Source: Clostridium chromiireducens (GTDB lineage: Bacteria > Bacillota > Clostridia > Clostridiales > Clostridiaceae). Taken from it: a stretch of DNA of 64,000 nt. Within the stretch, counting starts at the first letter, position 1. Every line of letters starts with the position of its first letter. The notes beneath the pieces are model-generated. The model made no database searches, was not told where the DNA came from, and worked only from the letters and a program-made list of their open reading frames with translations. Positions 16,605-26,582 of the stretch are shown here, in pieces. The position numbers and the translations under genes are program-made. The DNA lies in the NCBI RefSeq assembly GCF_002029255.1, contig NZ_MZGT01000010.1:38912-102911 (forward strand). The letters are read 5' to 3'.

Positions 16605-17570
16605 TTACTTATCATTTTTGTCAGTATCAGTAAGCTTATCTGAAATAATAAATCTTGGTCTTCTTTTAGTCTCATTATATATTTTTCCAATATATTCGCC
16701 TATAACGCCTAAGGATAGAAGCTGTATTCCTCCTAGCATCCAAATTGACAGAGTTAAAGAAGTCCAACCAGTAACTGTTCTACCCATGAAATTAACTATC
16801 AAGGAGTATAATAGGGCCGCGCCTCCAATAATAAATATAGCGAAACCAATGCCAGCTATTATTCTTATTGGTTTTATACTAAGGGATGTGATTCCATCTA
16901 ATGCGAATGCAACCATTTTTTTTAGTGGATATTTAGATTCACCGGCAAATCTCTCGTGACGCTCATATTCAACAATTGAGTATTTATAACCAATCAAAGG
17001 AACCATTCCTCTAAGAAATAAGTTAACTTCTTTATATTCACTTAATCCCTCTAAAGCGCGTTTACTCATAAGACGATAATCTGCATGATTATAGACCATA
17101 TCAACACCAAGAGTACGCATTAACTTATAAAAGGTTAATGCAGTTACTTTTTTAAAAAATGTATCGGTTTCTCTTGATGACCTTACGCCATAAACAATGT
17201 CTGAGCCGTTATAATACTGTTCGACGAATTTACCTATAACATTAATATCGTCTTGCAGATCTGCATCTAATGATATGGTCATATCTGAATATTCTTTAGC
17301 TGTCATAAGTCCTGCAAGCAAAGCGTTTTGGTGGCCTCTATTTCTTGATAAATTGATGCCTGAAATTGTATTATTTCTTTCATGGAGATCTTGAATTATA
17401 CTCCAAGTTTTATCCTTTGAACCATCATTGACAAAAAGTATCTTACTTTTACAAGAAATTAATTGTCTTTCAATCATATTATTGATCTTTTCAAGTAATC
17501 TTCCAGCAGTTTCTTGTAAAACTTCTTCTTCGTTGTAACAGGGAATAACAAGGTATAGTATATCTTTCAT
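16605..17570 (-). CDS. Membrane-anchored family 2 glycosyltransferase (GtrB/DPM1-like)
   Basis: Enzymes of this subgroup move a sugar from a nucleotide donor to undecaprenyl phosphate on the inner face of the membrane, supplying lipid-linked sugar for wall-polymer decoration. The N-terminal GT-A domain shows VIPCYNEEEVL, FVNDGSKDKT and the SLDADLQDD metal motif. The two C-terminal transmembrane helices (about residues 230-255 and 265-290) are typical of GtrB-like proteins. At 321 aa it has the normal length. CCGGAGG is a good SD. It follows the HD-GYP gene by 36 bases on the same strand, so the two may be co-transcribed. The sugar is unknown. Confidence 0.9.
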   Translation of the reverse strand: MKDILYLVIPCYNEEEVLQETAGRLLEKINNMIERQLISCKSKILFVNDGSKDKTWSIIQDLHERNNTISGINLSRNRGHQNALLAGLMTAKEYSDMTISLDADLQDDINVIGKFVEQYYNGSDIVYGVRSSRETDTFFKKVTALTFYKLMRTLGVDMVYNHADYRLMSKRALEGLSEYKEVNLFLRGMVPLIGYKYSIVEYERHERFAGESKYPLKKMVAFALDGITSLSIKPIRIIAGIGFAIFIIGGAALLYSLIVNFMGRTVTGWTSLTLSIWMLGGIQLLSLGVIGEYIGKIYNETKRRPRFIISDKLTDTDKNDK

Positions 17571-17606
17571 AAATTTCCTCCGGTAGACCGTTATATTAAG
17601 AATATG

Positions 17607-18692
17607 CTATAGCTCATACTTTATACTTGTTATTACTGTTGAAATCTCATCTATTAAATTAACTTCTTTATTAATCATATTTGAATCAGTACTCCTAAGT
17701 ATTTTTACAATAGGTCTTAGCGGGAAATTTGGAAGCGTTTCTTGTACTACCGCTATGTCACCAGTACTAAGTTCAACTAAAGTTCCCTTAGAGAAGGGAA
17801 TCACAATTTTGCAAAAAGTAATTACTATATCATAATCAAATATTTTACCCGCATTTGACATTAAATATTCTAAAACGTCGCTAGGAAACATTGCCTTTTT
17901 ATTTGGTCTGCCCGAAGATAATTCATCATATGCATTAGCGATGCTAACAATTTTACTTAAAATATTTATTTCACCATTTGTTAAACCATTAGGATATCCT
18001 AACCCGTCGCATCTTTCATGATGTTGAAGTGCTATTACCTTACTATGAGCACTCAAGTTATAGGAGTCAGATAAATACTTATATCCTAAAGTAGAGTGTT
18101 GTTTTAAGATTAGAGTTTCTTCAGGTGTTAATTCCTCTTCCTTCATAAGGATTTCCTTAGGGATAAATGATTTACCCACATCGTGTAGTAAAGCACCAAT
18201 ACAAAGGTGCTGTAGCTGCTTTTTAGGAAGTTTTAAGGTAATACCAATAATAAGTGATATTACAGCAACATTTACAGAGTGTGAATATATATAGTTATCC
18301 ATGCTTCTTATATCAACTAATGAAAGTAGGATATTTCTATTACTTAGTATGTTTTCTATTAAATTTTCAGCCATATTTTCAATATTCTCAAAATAAACAG
18401 TTTCCTTTTTGGAAAATTTATCAGCAACAGTAAGTCTATTTATGTTCGAGAAAGCTTCTTTTATAGTTATAATTGCTTTTTGTCTTAACTCGGGTTTTAT
18501 AATATCTTCAATTTCTTCAGAACTATATTCATCAATTATATATATTGATAGAATATTTATATTCTTTATTTTCGATATAACTCCTTCACTTAGAGTTACA
18601 CCTTCCCTTACTAAAACTCTACCGTCAGAATCATATAATGTTTTACCAATAATTGAATTTGGTTTTACACATTCAATTGGAACTAATCTCAT
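17607..18692 (-). CDS. HD-GYP domain protein, predicted cyclic-di-GMP phosphodiesterase
   Basis: HD-GYP enzymes hydrolyse cyclic di-GMP to lower its level in the cytosol. The C-terminal half carries the HD pair in HDVGKSF and the extended metal-site and GYP region HHERCDGLGYPNGL. The N-terminal ~120 residues (PIECVKPNSIIGKTLYDSDGRVL...) are a variable domain common in clostridial HD-GYP proteins, and there is no membrane segment. The ATG at 18692 is chosen because GAGGAGA precedes it; the longer frame to 18728 has no SD. 361 aa. Co-orientation with a polysaccharide glycosyltransferase fits control of surface polymers, but this is inference. Confidence 0.9.
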   Translation of the reverse strand: MRLVPIECVKPNSIIGKTLYDSDGRVLVREGVTLSEGVISKIKNINILSIYIIDEYSSEEIEDIIKPELRQKAIITIKEAFSNINRLTVADKFSKKETVYFENIENMAENLIENILSNRNILLSLVDIRSMDNYIYSHSVNVAVISLIIGITLKLPKKQLQHLCIGALLHDVGKSFIPKEILMKEEELTPEETLILKQHSTLGYKYLSDSYNLSAHSKVIALQHHERCDGLGYPNGLTNGEINILSKIVSIANAYDELSSGRPNKKAMFPSDVLEYLMSNAGKIFDYDIVITFCKIVIPFSKGTLVELSTGDIAVVQETLPNFPLRPIVKILRSTDSNMINKEVNLIDEISTVITSIKYEL

Positions 18693-19083
18693 TGCTATCG
18701 TCTCCTCAATTGTTTGGTTATAGTACAATTTACAACATAATTCGCAGTTTATATTCTTAATATAATAGTAGTATATCAGTAAAGTTATCCCATTTATAGT
18801 ACTATAGGAAAAAATATATAAATATTTATGTAATATATTGTAATATTGTATGGAAAAATTAATGACACGAATAATTATAATTATTGAATGAGATTTAGGA
18901 GGAGACAGAAATAAGAATTGAATTCACTTATAGTAAGGTAAGCAAAGTTTTGAGGATTTTATTTTTTATGTAAATTTCTAATTTTTTATACTGTTTAAGT
19001 TAATAAATTTGTTACTTGATGTTTAAATTATGTTATAATATTATAGATTACAAATAAAAATATCAAAAGGGGGCTTTTTTCAA
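18693..19083. other. Divergent promoter region HD-GYP/serC
   Basis: About 390 AT-rich bases. A good SD-like TTAGGAGGAGAC lies near 18896-18907, but no start codon sits at a suitable distance. A TATAAT at 19034-19039 is a likely serC -10; the best -35 candidates have poor spacing (12 or 19 bp). No RNA element recognised. Confidence 0.35.
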
Positions 19084-20166
19084 ATGTCAAGAGTTTATAA
19101 TTTTTCAGCTGGACCAGCTGTATTGCCAGAAGAGGTTCTTAAAGAAGCAGCAGAAGAAATGTTAGATTATGCTGGTACTGGTATGTCAGTTATGGAGATG
19201 AGTCATCGTTCTAAAGCTTTTGAGGGGATTATTACAGAAGCAGAACAATCGTTGAGAGAATTAATGAATATTCCAGACAACTACAAGGTATTATTTCTTC
19301 AAGGTGGGGCATCACAACAATTTGCAATGATTCCAATGAACTTAATGAAAAATAAAGTTGCAGATCATATTGTTACAGGGCAATGGGCTAAGAAAGCAGC
19401 ATCGGAAGGGAAAATATATGGAAAAGTTAATATCTTAGCTTCTTCAGAGGATAAAACTTTCTCATATATACCAGATCTAAAGGATTTAAAGATTTCTGAG
19501 GATGCTGATTACGTGTATATATGCCATAACAATACCATATACGGAACAAAGTATAACGATCTTCCAGAAGTAGGGGACAAGGTGTTAGTAGCAGATATGT
19601 CATCAGATTTCTTATCTGAACCAGTGGATGTATCAAAGTATGGATTAATTTTTGCAGGAGCTCAAAAGAATGTAGGACCTGCTGGAGTTGTTGTAGTAAT
19701 AATTCGTGAAGATTTAATTACAGACGATGTATTGCCAGGTACTCCAACAATGTTGAAATATAAGATTCATGCTGATAATAAATCATTATATAATACACCA
19801 CCAGCATATGGAATTTACATATGTGGAAAAGTATTTAAATGGCTTCAAGATAAAGGTGGATTAGAAGCAATGAAGAATATTAATGAAGAAAAAGCTGCTA
19901 TATTATACAATTATCTTGATTCAAGTAATATGTTCAAAGGAACTGTTGTAAAGAAGGATCGTTCTTTAATGAATGTACCATTTGTAACTGGTTCAGATGA
20001 ATTAGATGCTAAGTTCGTTAAGGAAGCTAAAGCAGCTGGATTTGAAAACTTAAAGGGACACAGATCTGTTGGTGGTATGAGAGCAAGTATATATAATGCT
20101 ATGCCAATAGATGGTGTTAAAGCTTTAGTTGAATTTATGAAGAAATTCGAAGAAGAAAATAAATAA
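19084..20166 (+). CDS. serC: Phosphoserine aminotransferase
   Basis: This PLP enzyme converts 3-phosphohydroxypyruvate and glutamate to phosphoserine in serine synthesis. The class V aminotransferase fold starts with the conserved FSAGPAVLPEEVL. The PLP lysine is Lys195 in FAGAQKNVGPAG, and HRSVGGMRASIYNA is the conserved C-terminal segment. The length of 360 aa is normal. It has an AAAGGGGG SD. The gene stands alone: no serA or serB is adjacent. A hairpin terminator lies just after the stop codon. Confidence 0.96.
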   Translation: MSRVYNFSAGPAVLPEEVLKEAAEEMLDYAGTGMSVMEMSHRSKAFEGIITEAEQSLRELMNIPDNYKVLFLQGGASQQFAMIPMNLMKNKVADHIVTGQWAKKAASEGKIYGKVNILASSEDKTFSYIPDLKDLKISEDADYVYICHNNTIYGTKYNDLPEVGDKVLVADMSSDFLSEPVDVSKYGLIFAGAQKNVGPAGVVVVIIREDLITDDVLPGTPTMLKYKIHADNKSLYNTPPAYGIYICGKVFKWLQDKGGLEAMKNINEEKAAILYNYLDSSNMFKGTVVKKDRSLMNVPFVTGSDELDAKFVKEAKAAGFENLKGHRSVGGMRASIYNAMPIDGVKALVEFMKKFEEENK

Positions 20167-20183
20167 TAAAGTTAATATAATAT

Positions 20184-20213
20184 AAAGGGGGAATCGATAG
20201 ATTTCCCCTTTTA
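20184..20213 (+). terminator. Terminator after serC
   Basis: AAAGGGGGAATC pairs with GATTTCCCCTTT with one G-U and a 4-nt loop, followed by a short T-run. Confidence 0.75.
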
Positions 20214-20492
20214 GATTGCCTTAACTACGTATGGTGTATAGACAATAAATACAATATATACAAAGGCTAAGAATATTAATTGTATTTTAACTATTTTTTT
20301 ATAAGGCATTAATAATATAAACACCATACATTAGGTTTTCAAAGTAATATTAAGATAATATATATTATGAAAACAAAATATATTAAGAGAATAGTAGTAT
20401 AAGCACCATATAAAGGCATAGCAGTGGAATACATAAAAATAAGAATGTATTAGTTAGATTAGCATTTAATTAATGTAGGATATATTTTGTAT
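20214..20492. other. Intergenic region serC/asnS with interleaved complementary segments
   Basis: No gene. TGCCTTA (20217-20223) is complementary to TAAGGCA (20302-20308), and GTATGGTGT (20229-20237) to ACACCATAC (20321-20329). The order A-B-A'-B' would be a pseudoknot if transcribed. Otherwise AT-rich. Confidence 0.3.
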
Positions 20493-20530
20493 AAAAAAAA
20501 GAGAGATAAAATAACTCTTTACCTCTCTTT
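20493..20530 (-). terminator. Terminator after asnS
   Basis: TTTACCTCTCTTT (20518-20530) pairs with AAAGAGAGATAAA (20498-20510) with one mismatch. On the minus strand the T-run follows correctly. Confidence 0.8.
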
Positions 20531-20614
20531 CACTACTTATAGAATAATATTATGCGAAAGTATATAAATAGGAATGCGCATATAATATGTTAAAGTATAC
20601 TATATGTCAAATGA

Positions 20615-22009
20615 TTAGAACTCGCTTGTTCCTGGAGTTCTAGGGAATGGTATTACGTCCCTAATATTTGTCATACCTGTTATATACATAATTAACCTTT
20701 CAAAGCCTAAGCCAAATCCTGCATGTTTAGTTTCGCCGTATTTTCTTAATTCTAGATACCACCAGTAATCTTCTTCAGATAAACTCAATTCAGCCATTCT
20801 GCTTTTTAGGACATCTAATCTTTCTTCTCTTTGGCTACCACCTATAATTTCACCAATGCCTGGTACTAGAAGGTCTGTAGCTGCAACTGTTTTGCCATCT
20901 TCATTAAGTCTCATATAGAAGGCTTTTATATCTTTAGGATAATCTGTTACGAATAAAGGTTTCTTAAAGTGTTCCTCAGTAAGAAATCTTTCATGTTCTG
21001 TTTGTAAGTCTATACCCCAAGTCACAGGATAATCAAATTGCTTTCCACAATTCTGTAGTATATTAACAGCTTCTGTATAAGTAACCCTAGCAAAATCAGA
21101 TGAAACTACATGATTTAATCTTTCAAGTAATCCTTTATCAACAAATTGATTAAAAAACTCTAATTCTTCTGGACACTCATCCATAACATATTTAATAACA
21201 TATTTAAGCATATCTTCTGCAAGTTCCATATCGTCTTGTAAGTCAGCAAATGCGATTTCAGGTTCAATCATCCAAAATTCAGCTGCATGTCTTGTGGTAT
21301 TAGAGTTTTCCGCTCTAAATGTAGGACCGAATGTGTATATATTTCTAAATGCTAGAGCGAAACATTCTCCATTTAATTGACCAGATACAGTAAGGTTAGT
21401 TTCCTTGCCAAAAAAATCCTTGCTAAAATCTACATTTCCATCCTTAGTTAATTCAGGAGTTTTAGAATTTAGAGTTGTCACTCTAAACATTTCTCCAGCA
21501 CCTTCACAATCACTGCCGGTTATTATAGGCGTATGTGTATATACAAAATTCTGATCTTGGAAGAACTTATGGATAGCATAAGCGGCAACAGAACGAACTC
21601 TAAAAGTTGCTGCAAAAGCGTTACTTCTAGGTCTTAAATGAGCTATTGTTCTTAAGTATTCAAAAGTATGCCTTTTCTTTTGTAGCGGATAATCTGAATT
21701 TGACATACCTTCGATGTTAACACTACTTGCCTGAATCTCAAAGGGCTGCTTTGAATCAGGTGTTGCAACTAGTGTACCAATGACTGAAATTGATGAATTT
21801 ATAGGCAACTTTGATATTTCCTTAAAATTACTTAGTTTATCATCAATAACTACTTGGATGTTTTTAAAGAAAGAACCATCATTAACTTCAATAAATCCGA
21901 ATGCATTAGAGGCTCTAAGAGTCCTTATCCAACCTGATATTGTTATCTCCTTTGATAAGAAATTGTCAGTATTTCTATAAAGGCTTCTAACTGAAATTGA
22001 TTTTGCCAT
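20615..22009 (-). CDS. asnS: Asparaginyl-tRNA synthetase
   Basis: A class IIb synthetase charging tRNA-Asn with asparagine. The N-terminal OB-fold anticodon-binding domain (residues ~1-110, [22 protein letters not shown]) is followed by the class II core: the motif 2 region [21 protein letters not shown], and the motif 3 region [15 protein letters not shown] near the end. At 464 aa it is full length. The SD is GGAGG. The upstream region holds no T-box consensus, so, unlike glyS in this window, it is not obviously under tRNA-sensing control. Three tRNA-Asn genes lie elsewhere in the window. Confidence 0.96.
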   Translation of the reverse strand: MAKSISVRSLYRNTDNFLSKEITISGWIRTLRASNAFGFIEVNDGSFFKNIQVVIDDKLSNFKEISKLPINSSISVIGTLVATPDSKQPFEIQASSVNIEGMSNSDYPLQKKRHTFEYLRTIAHLRPRSNAFAATFRVRSVAAYAIHKFFQDQNFVYTHTPIITGSDCEGAGEMFRVTTLNSKTPELTKDGNVDFSKDFFGKETNLTVSGQLNGECFALAFRNIYTFGPTFRAENSNTTRHAAEFWMIEPEIAFADLQDDMELAEDMLKYVIKYVMDECPEELEFFNQFVDKGLLERLNHVVSSDFARVTYTEAVNILQNCGKQFDYPVTWGIDLQTEHERFLTEEHFKKPLFVTDYPKDIKAFYMRLNEDGKTVAATDLLVPGIGEIIGGSQREERLDVLKSRMAELSLSEEDYWWYLELRKYGETKHAGFGLGFERLIMYITGMTNIRDVIPFPRTPGTSEF

Positions 22010-22487
22010 ATTATATGACCTCCATTTTTATAATTAATCTTTTGATTAAAATAAAAGTTATGTTAATGAAATGTTTTCATTATACGAAATACTATTAATT
22101 TAACCCATTGCGCTTAATAATAAATTGATTTTACAACACTTTCTTAGTGAATGCAACTTAGAGCCTGTCTTTAATTAGATAATAATTTGTAATTTTAAAT
22201 GCCTAAGTTATAAGTACAATGTAAAATAAATGAAATATTAATAAATTTAATCAATAATATTATATTATTTTCAAGTTCAGCATAAATAAGGCTTTAAAAT
22301 ATACACTTACGAAATAAAAAATAAGCTGTAAATGTTCATAAGAGATATGAATTCATTTGCTACTAAATCTTAATAAAAATAAGATTGTATAAAAAATTCA
22401 AAATCTGCTTAGAACATTTCAGCAAATTTATATATATAAGATAACAATAGACGTAATGTCCAAAGAGTAATTCCTTGTAAGGCTTGT
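22010..22487. other. Intergenic region upstream of asnS (478 bases)
   Basis: No gene seen. TAATGAAA and TTTCATTA form an 8-bp hairpin close to asnS (about 22064-22082). I looked for the T-box AGGGTGGNACCGCG motif on the minus strand and did not see it. The rest is AT-rich and featureless. Confidence 0.4.
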
Positions 22488-23186
22488 CTATTCTAAGCCG
22501 TTTTCTAGGCTCTGAATCAATCCATTTGGAAATTCTAGTATAGTCATATCTTTAATAATTCTTTTATAAGCATAAGGTATTTCTTTTATTTGAACTTTCA
22601 TGCCATCTTCTTTTGTTATAGTTAATATACAATAAGTACTATTTGGTCGGCCAATTTTTGGTTTACCTACACTACCACAATTTATATATACCTTATTTCC
22701 GAATTCTTTTATTCCAGGAATATGGGTATGAGCACAAATTAAGACATCCTCATTAAGATCATTCATAATATTTAGAGTATTATCATCATCTTTTAAAAGA
22801 TATTCATTAATTTTATTTGGGCTTCCATGAACAAATAAAAGATTTTTATTAAGAATATTTAAAGTCAAACTAGTGGATAAATTTTTGAGAAATATTCTGT
22901 TCTCCTCTCTTAATTCATTGACGGTCCAAGGGAGAGAGAAACTGTTAATGTGAGTTTCTCTTATGAAAGAATATTCATTATCGACCACAGAGATATCATA
23001 ATTCCCTTTTATGCAAAGAATATGCCTTCTTCTAATCATTGAAATTACTTCATTGGGATGTGGACCATAGCCAACTAAGTCGCCTAAACAAATAATAGTA
23101 TCAACTTTTTCAGAATCTATATCTTCTAAGGCATTCATAAGAGCATATACGTTAGCATGAATATCTGAAATTACTGCTATTTTCAT
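22488..23186 (-). CDS. YfcE/MJ0936-type metallophosphoesterase
   Basis: A calcineurin-fold phosphodiesterase of the YfcE family. The five metal motifs are visible: SDIHANVYAL (Asp and His of motif I), GDLVGYGPHPN, GNYD, HGSP and CAHTHIPG, followed by NCGSVGKPK. The family hydrolyses phosphodiesters in vitro; the physiological substrate is unknown. The second ATG is chosen because AGGAGG lies seven bases before it, while the first ATG touches the SD. 232 aa. It follows murC on the same strand with a 43-base gap, so a shared transcript is likely. Confidence 0.88.
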   Translation of the reverse strand: MKIAVISDIHANVYALMNALEDIDSEKVDTIICLGDLVGYGPHPNEVISMIRRRHILCIKGNYDISVVDNEYSFIRETHINSFSLPWTVNELREENRIFLKNLSTSLTLNILNKNLLFVHGSPNKINEYLLKDDDNTLNIMNDLNEDVLICAHTHIPGIKEFGNKVYINCGSVGKPKIGRPNSTYCILTITKEDGMKVQIKEIPYAYKRIIKDMTILEFPNGLIQSLENGLE

Positions 23187-23229
23187 AAGCATTCCTCCTA
23201 TGTTGTTTAAAAAAGTTAAAAATGTTTAC

Positions 23230-24609
23230 TTAAGATTTCAAATAATTTTCTCCAACAATAACTACATCACCAGCACCTACGGTTAGTAATAAGTCACCAG
23301 AAGCGAGTTTTGATTTTACATAGTTTAGGGCTTCGTCATGAGAGTGCACATTGGTACAATTTACACCTTTATCCCTTATAGCATCACCTAATTCATCAGA
23401 AGATACAAGACTGTTATTTTTCTCACGAGCAGCATAAACGTCCATTAATATAAGTTCATCTGTATCATAGAAACATTCAGTAAACTCATCAAATAAAGCT
23501 TTTGTTCTAGTGTAAGTGTGTGGTTGAAAGATGCAAAAAGTTCTATTATGATGAATTTGTTTTGCAGTGCTTAAAGTCGCTTTAATCTCTGTAGGATGAT
23601 GAGCATAGTCATCTATTACAGTAACACCATTTAATTCACCTTTATATTCAAATCTTTTATGGGCACCTTTGCACTTTGATAATCCTTCAATTATACTATC
23701 ATAAGAAATATTGAAAATTAATGAAACGCAGATTGAAGCAAGAGCGTTTAATATATTATGCTTACCAGGTACATCTAAAGTTAAGTTAAATAAATATTTA
23801 TTATCTTTATATACATCAAAGGTTGCACAACCATTTTTATTGAAAACTATGTTCTTTGCAGTAACATTAGCATTATCAGTAAAACCATAGCTTAAAGTAT
23901 TGCAAGTTGCTTTTAATAACACTTCTTTAACTCTAAAATCATCACAGTAACCCACTAGGTATCCATCATCTGGAATAAGTTTAGAGAATTGTAGGAAGGT
24001 ATCTGCAATTTCATCTATATCTTTATAACAGTCCAAGTGATCAGCATCGATGTTTAAAATTATTCCTACATAAGGGAAGAATTTTAAGAACGAACGTTTA
24101 TATTCGCAAGCTTCAGTTAAAAAATATTCACTATTTCCTATTCTAAAATTACCACCTATTGCATCTAACTCGCCTCCAACTAAAATCGTTGGATCTAAAT
24201 CACCAGCAAGAGTTATATGAGAAAGCATTGATGTACATGTAGTTTTTCCATGTGTACCTGATATAGCTACATTATATTTATGCCCCTTCATAATTTGTCC
24301 TAAGAATTCAGCTCTATCCATTAATAAAATATTTTTTTCTTCAGCTTCTAATAATTCAGGATTATCAGATGGTATTGCTGCAGTATAAACTACTAGATCT
24401 ACGTCTTTAATATTTTCTCTTTTGTGACCTATGTAAATTTCAGCACCTGAAATTCTTAATTTATCAATAATAGGAGAATCTTTAAAGTCTGAACCAGATA
24501 CTTTAAATCCGCTGTTTAATAGAACAGCAGCAAGTCCGCTCATGCTAATTCCACCAATGCCAATGAAATGAATTTTTTTATCTTTATCTTTTATAAAATT
24601 GAAAGACAA
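23230..24609 (-). CDS. murC: UDP-N-acetylmuramate-L-alanine ligase
   Basis: MurC adds L-alanine to UDP-MurNAc in the cytosolic phase of peptidoglycan synthesis. The N-terminal Rossmann domain starts [15 protein letters not shown]. The ATP-binding P-loop GTHGKTT lies at about residues 117-123, DADHLDCY marks the central domain and [10 protein letters not shown] is characteristic of MurC. At 459 aa it has the normal length. It uses a TTG start behind an excellent AAAGGAGTTGATC SD. It is not in a dcw cluster; murD is also alone, about 36 kb to the right. It is divergent from purR. Confidence 0.95.
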   Translation of the reverse strand: MSFNFIKDKDKKIHFIGIGGISMSGLAAVLLNSGFKVSGSDFKDSPIIDKLRISGAEIYIGHKRENIKDVDLVVYTAAIPSDNPELLEAEEKNILLMDRAEFLGQIMKGHKYNVAISGTHGKTTCTSMLSHITLAGDLDPTILVGGELDAIGGNFRIGNSEYFLTEACEYKRSFLKFFPYVGIILNIDADHLDCYKDIDEIADTFLQFSKLIPDDGYLVGYCDDFRVKEVLLKATCNTLSYGFTDNANVTAKNIVFNKNGCATFDVYKDNKYLFNLTLDVPGKHNILNALASICVSLIFNISYDSIIEGLSKCKGAHKRFEYKGELNGVTVIDDYAHHPTEIKATLSTAKQIHHNRTFCIFQPHTYTRTKALFDEFTECFYDTDELILMDVYAAREKNNSLVSSDELGDAIRDKGVNCTNVHSHDEALNYVKSKLASGDLLLTVGAGDVVIVGENYLKS

Positions 24610-24895
24610 ATGATCAACTCCTTTAAACTTAATAAAACAAAATATAAAATTATTTTCAACTTAAATTAAATCATTTAGTTTTATACTTTAAATATAATTA
24701 TATACATTTTTCTGAAAATCAACCATAGGAAAAAGTAAATACACAATATTTTATGCATATTTGATTTATTTGTGAACAGCATATAAACATATATAGTAAC
24801 TTTATAACTAAAAATATTGATATTAACCTAAATTTAGCATAAAATATGAATATTAAAGCGATTTAATATAAAAAAATTCGTGTAGGAGAATTAAT

Positions 24896-25711
24896 ATGGA
24901 AAAGTTTACGAGAAATAAGAGGGTAGTTGCCATAACCAAAATTTTATTAGAGAGTCCTAATAAAATACTAGGATTAAATAGGTTTTCAGAATTATTAAAT
25001 GCAGCAAAATCTACTATAAGTGAAGATATAGTTGTTGTTCGTGAAGTTTTAGAAAAGCTTAAAATGGGTAGAGTTGAAACAATCGCTGGTGTAGCCGGAG
25101 GAATAAAATACATTCCACAAAGTGGCGAAGAGGAAAAGAAGGATTTTGCACTAGAAATATGCAGACAATTAAGTGACGATGGAAGAGTTATTCCGGGAAA
25201 TATAATATACATGACAGATTTAATGTATAATCCGAAAATAATAAGTAAAGCTGGGGTTATGCTTTCATCTTGTTTTCAAGGAAAAGAAGTTAATTATGTA
25301 ATAACTGTTGAGACTAAAGGGATTCCTTTAGCTTATGAAGTTGCAAGAAACTTAGGCGTACAGTTAGTTATTGCTAGAAGAGATAGCCAGGTGACAGAAG
25401 GTCCAACAGTTACAATAAATTATGTATCTGGAAGTAATGGTAGACTTCAACAAATGTCATTATCAAAAAAATCAATGAAGCCTTCTAGTAAATGTATATT
25501 TATTGATGATTTTATGAAAGGTGGAGGTACTGCTATTGGAATTAAGGATTTATTAAAGGAATTTGATAGCGAATTAGTCGGAATTGGAGTACTAGTAGAT
25601 AATAAACAAATTGAAAAAAAATTAATTGACGAATATGTTTCTATAGTAGAATTGAAAGCAGTAGATAAGTCTGCAATCATAGGAATACAACCTTCGAAAA
25701 TATTTTCTTAA
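24896..25711 (+). CDS. purR: Purine operon repressor PurR
   Basis: This is the Bacillus-type purine repressor, unrelated to the LacI-type PurR of enterics. The N-terminal winged helix (residues ~1-75, KFTRNKRVVAITKILLESPNKIL) is followed by a phosphoribosyltransferase-like domain. The PRPP motif IFIDDFMKGGGTAIG lies near residue 201. PRPP releases it from PurBox DNA. At 271 aa it is complete. The gene precedes spoVG-glmU-prs as in Bacillus, which places a PRPP sensor next to the PRPP synthase; yabJ is absent here. Confidence 0.95.
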   Translation: MEKFTRNKRVVAITKILLESPNKILGLNRFSELLNAAKSTISEDIVVVREVLEKLKMGRVETIAGVAGGIKYIPQSGEEEKKDFALEICRQLSDDGRVIPGNIIYMTDLMYNPKIISKAGVMLSSCFQGKEVNYVITVETKGIPLAYEVARNLGVQLVIARRDSQVTEGPTVTINYVSGSNGRLQQMSLSKKSMKPSSKCIFIDDFMKGGGTAIGIKDLLKEFDSELVGIGVLVDNKQIEKKLIDEYVSIVELKAVDKSAIIGIQPSKIFS

Positions 25712-25893
25712 AAACGCTAATGTTCACGTCTGTAATATGTACTAAGATTTTTTTATATGAGCTATACCGTGTTGTCTTTAAAACTTATATTTCAAGGGAG
25801 CATTTTAAATTTAATCAGGACAATCTCTTAATTGTATTATTTTATGTAAATTTCCACAAAAAAATAAATTTTTAAGGATTTATCAAATATAAA

Positions 25894-25922
25894 AAAGGAA
25901 TTTAGAAATTTGTGGAGAAAAT
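25894..25922 (+). promoter_or_regulatory. Candidate sigma-H promoter of spoVG
   Basis: AAAGGAATT (25894-25902) fits the sigma-H -35 RNAGGAWWW, and GGAGAAAAT (25914-25922), 11 bp later, fits the -10 RNNGAATWW with one mismatch. It lies 48 bases before spoVG, which is sigma-H-controlled in Bacillus. Confidence 0.5.
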
Positions 25923-25969
25923 ATATAAATATTAAATATTTTTAAAGCAACTGGGAGGGGTGGAGTAAA

Positions 25970-26248
25970 ATGCAAATAACAGACGTTAGAATTAGAAAGA
26001 TTGCATCAGAAGGTAAAATGAAGGGAATAGTTTCTGTTACATTTGATAATGAATTTGTAATTCACGATATCAAGGTTATAGAAGGACAAATGGGTTTATT
26101 TATTGCTATGCCTAGTAGAAAAACACCAGATGGAGAATTCAAGGATATAGCTCACCCAATTAATACAGAAGCAAGGGAAAAAATTCAAACTGCAATTTTA
26201 GAAGCTTATGAAAAAGCTATTTCAGAAGAAATTGTAGATGGGGAATAA
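25970..26248 (+). CDS. spoVG: Septation/sporulation regulator SpoVG
   Basis: A small, highly conserved nucleic-acid-binding regulator that affects asymmetric septation and, in several Firmicutes, capsule and virulence genes. The sequence starts [17 protein letters not shown], as in all members, and contains the conserved [18 protein letters not shown]. At 92 aa it is full length. The SD GGGAGGGG is strong. It has its own promoter, probably sigma-H, and a strong terminator, so it is monocistronic although purR-spoVG-glmU order is kept. Confidence 0.97.
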   Translation: MQITDVRIRKIASEGKMKGIVSVTFDNEFVIHDIKVIEGQMGLFIAMPSRKTPDGEFKDIAHPINTEAREKIQTAILEAYEKAISEEIVDGE

Positions 26249-26256
26249 ACTTAGGA

Positions 26257-26293
26257 ACAAAAGGAAGTTTTTATAACTTCCTTTTGTTTTGTA
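26257..26293 (+). terminator. Terminator after spoVG
   Basis: ACAAAAGGAAGTT (26257-26269) pairs perfectly with AACTTCCTTTTGT (26275-26287), and TTTTG follows. Confidence 0.92.
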
Positions 26294-26582
26294 TAATATA
26301 TTTATAGTTGTTATGTAAAACATATTTATAGGCAAATATTAGATTGTTAATAGTTGAAATAAGTATGGCTTTCAAATATAATTAATTTAATATGAATATT
26401 TAATACATTATTTAAAGAAATAATCGTATTAATAGAAGGCATATTAATAAAAATAGCAAATCGATGTGTTTGATTAATTTAATTGCAATACAAATTTTTT
26501 ATATTTTGTAATAGTGGTTATGACATCTTAGATTCGTTATTTATTTCATATAGCTAAATTTAAAAAAAGGTGTGATATTATA
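26294..26582 (+). other. Intergenic region spoVG/glmU
   Basis: Nearly 290 AT-rich bases with no gene. The glmU promoter must lie here, but no clear hexamer pair stands out. I saw no glmS-type ribozyme. Confidence 0.3.

Noticed and set aside
18890..18990. Short gene after TTAGGAGGAGAC upstream of serC
   Set aside because: The nearest start is a TTG about 15 bases away opening only seven codons.
22010..22487. T-box before asnS
   Set aside because: The minus strand lacks the AGGGTGGNACCGCG motif.
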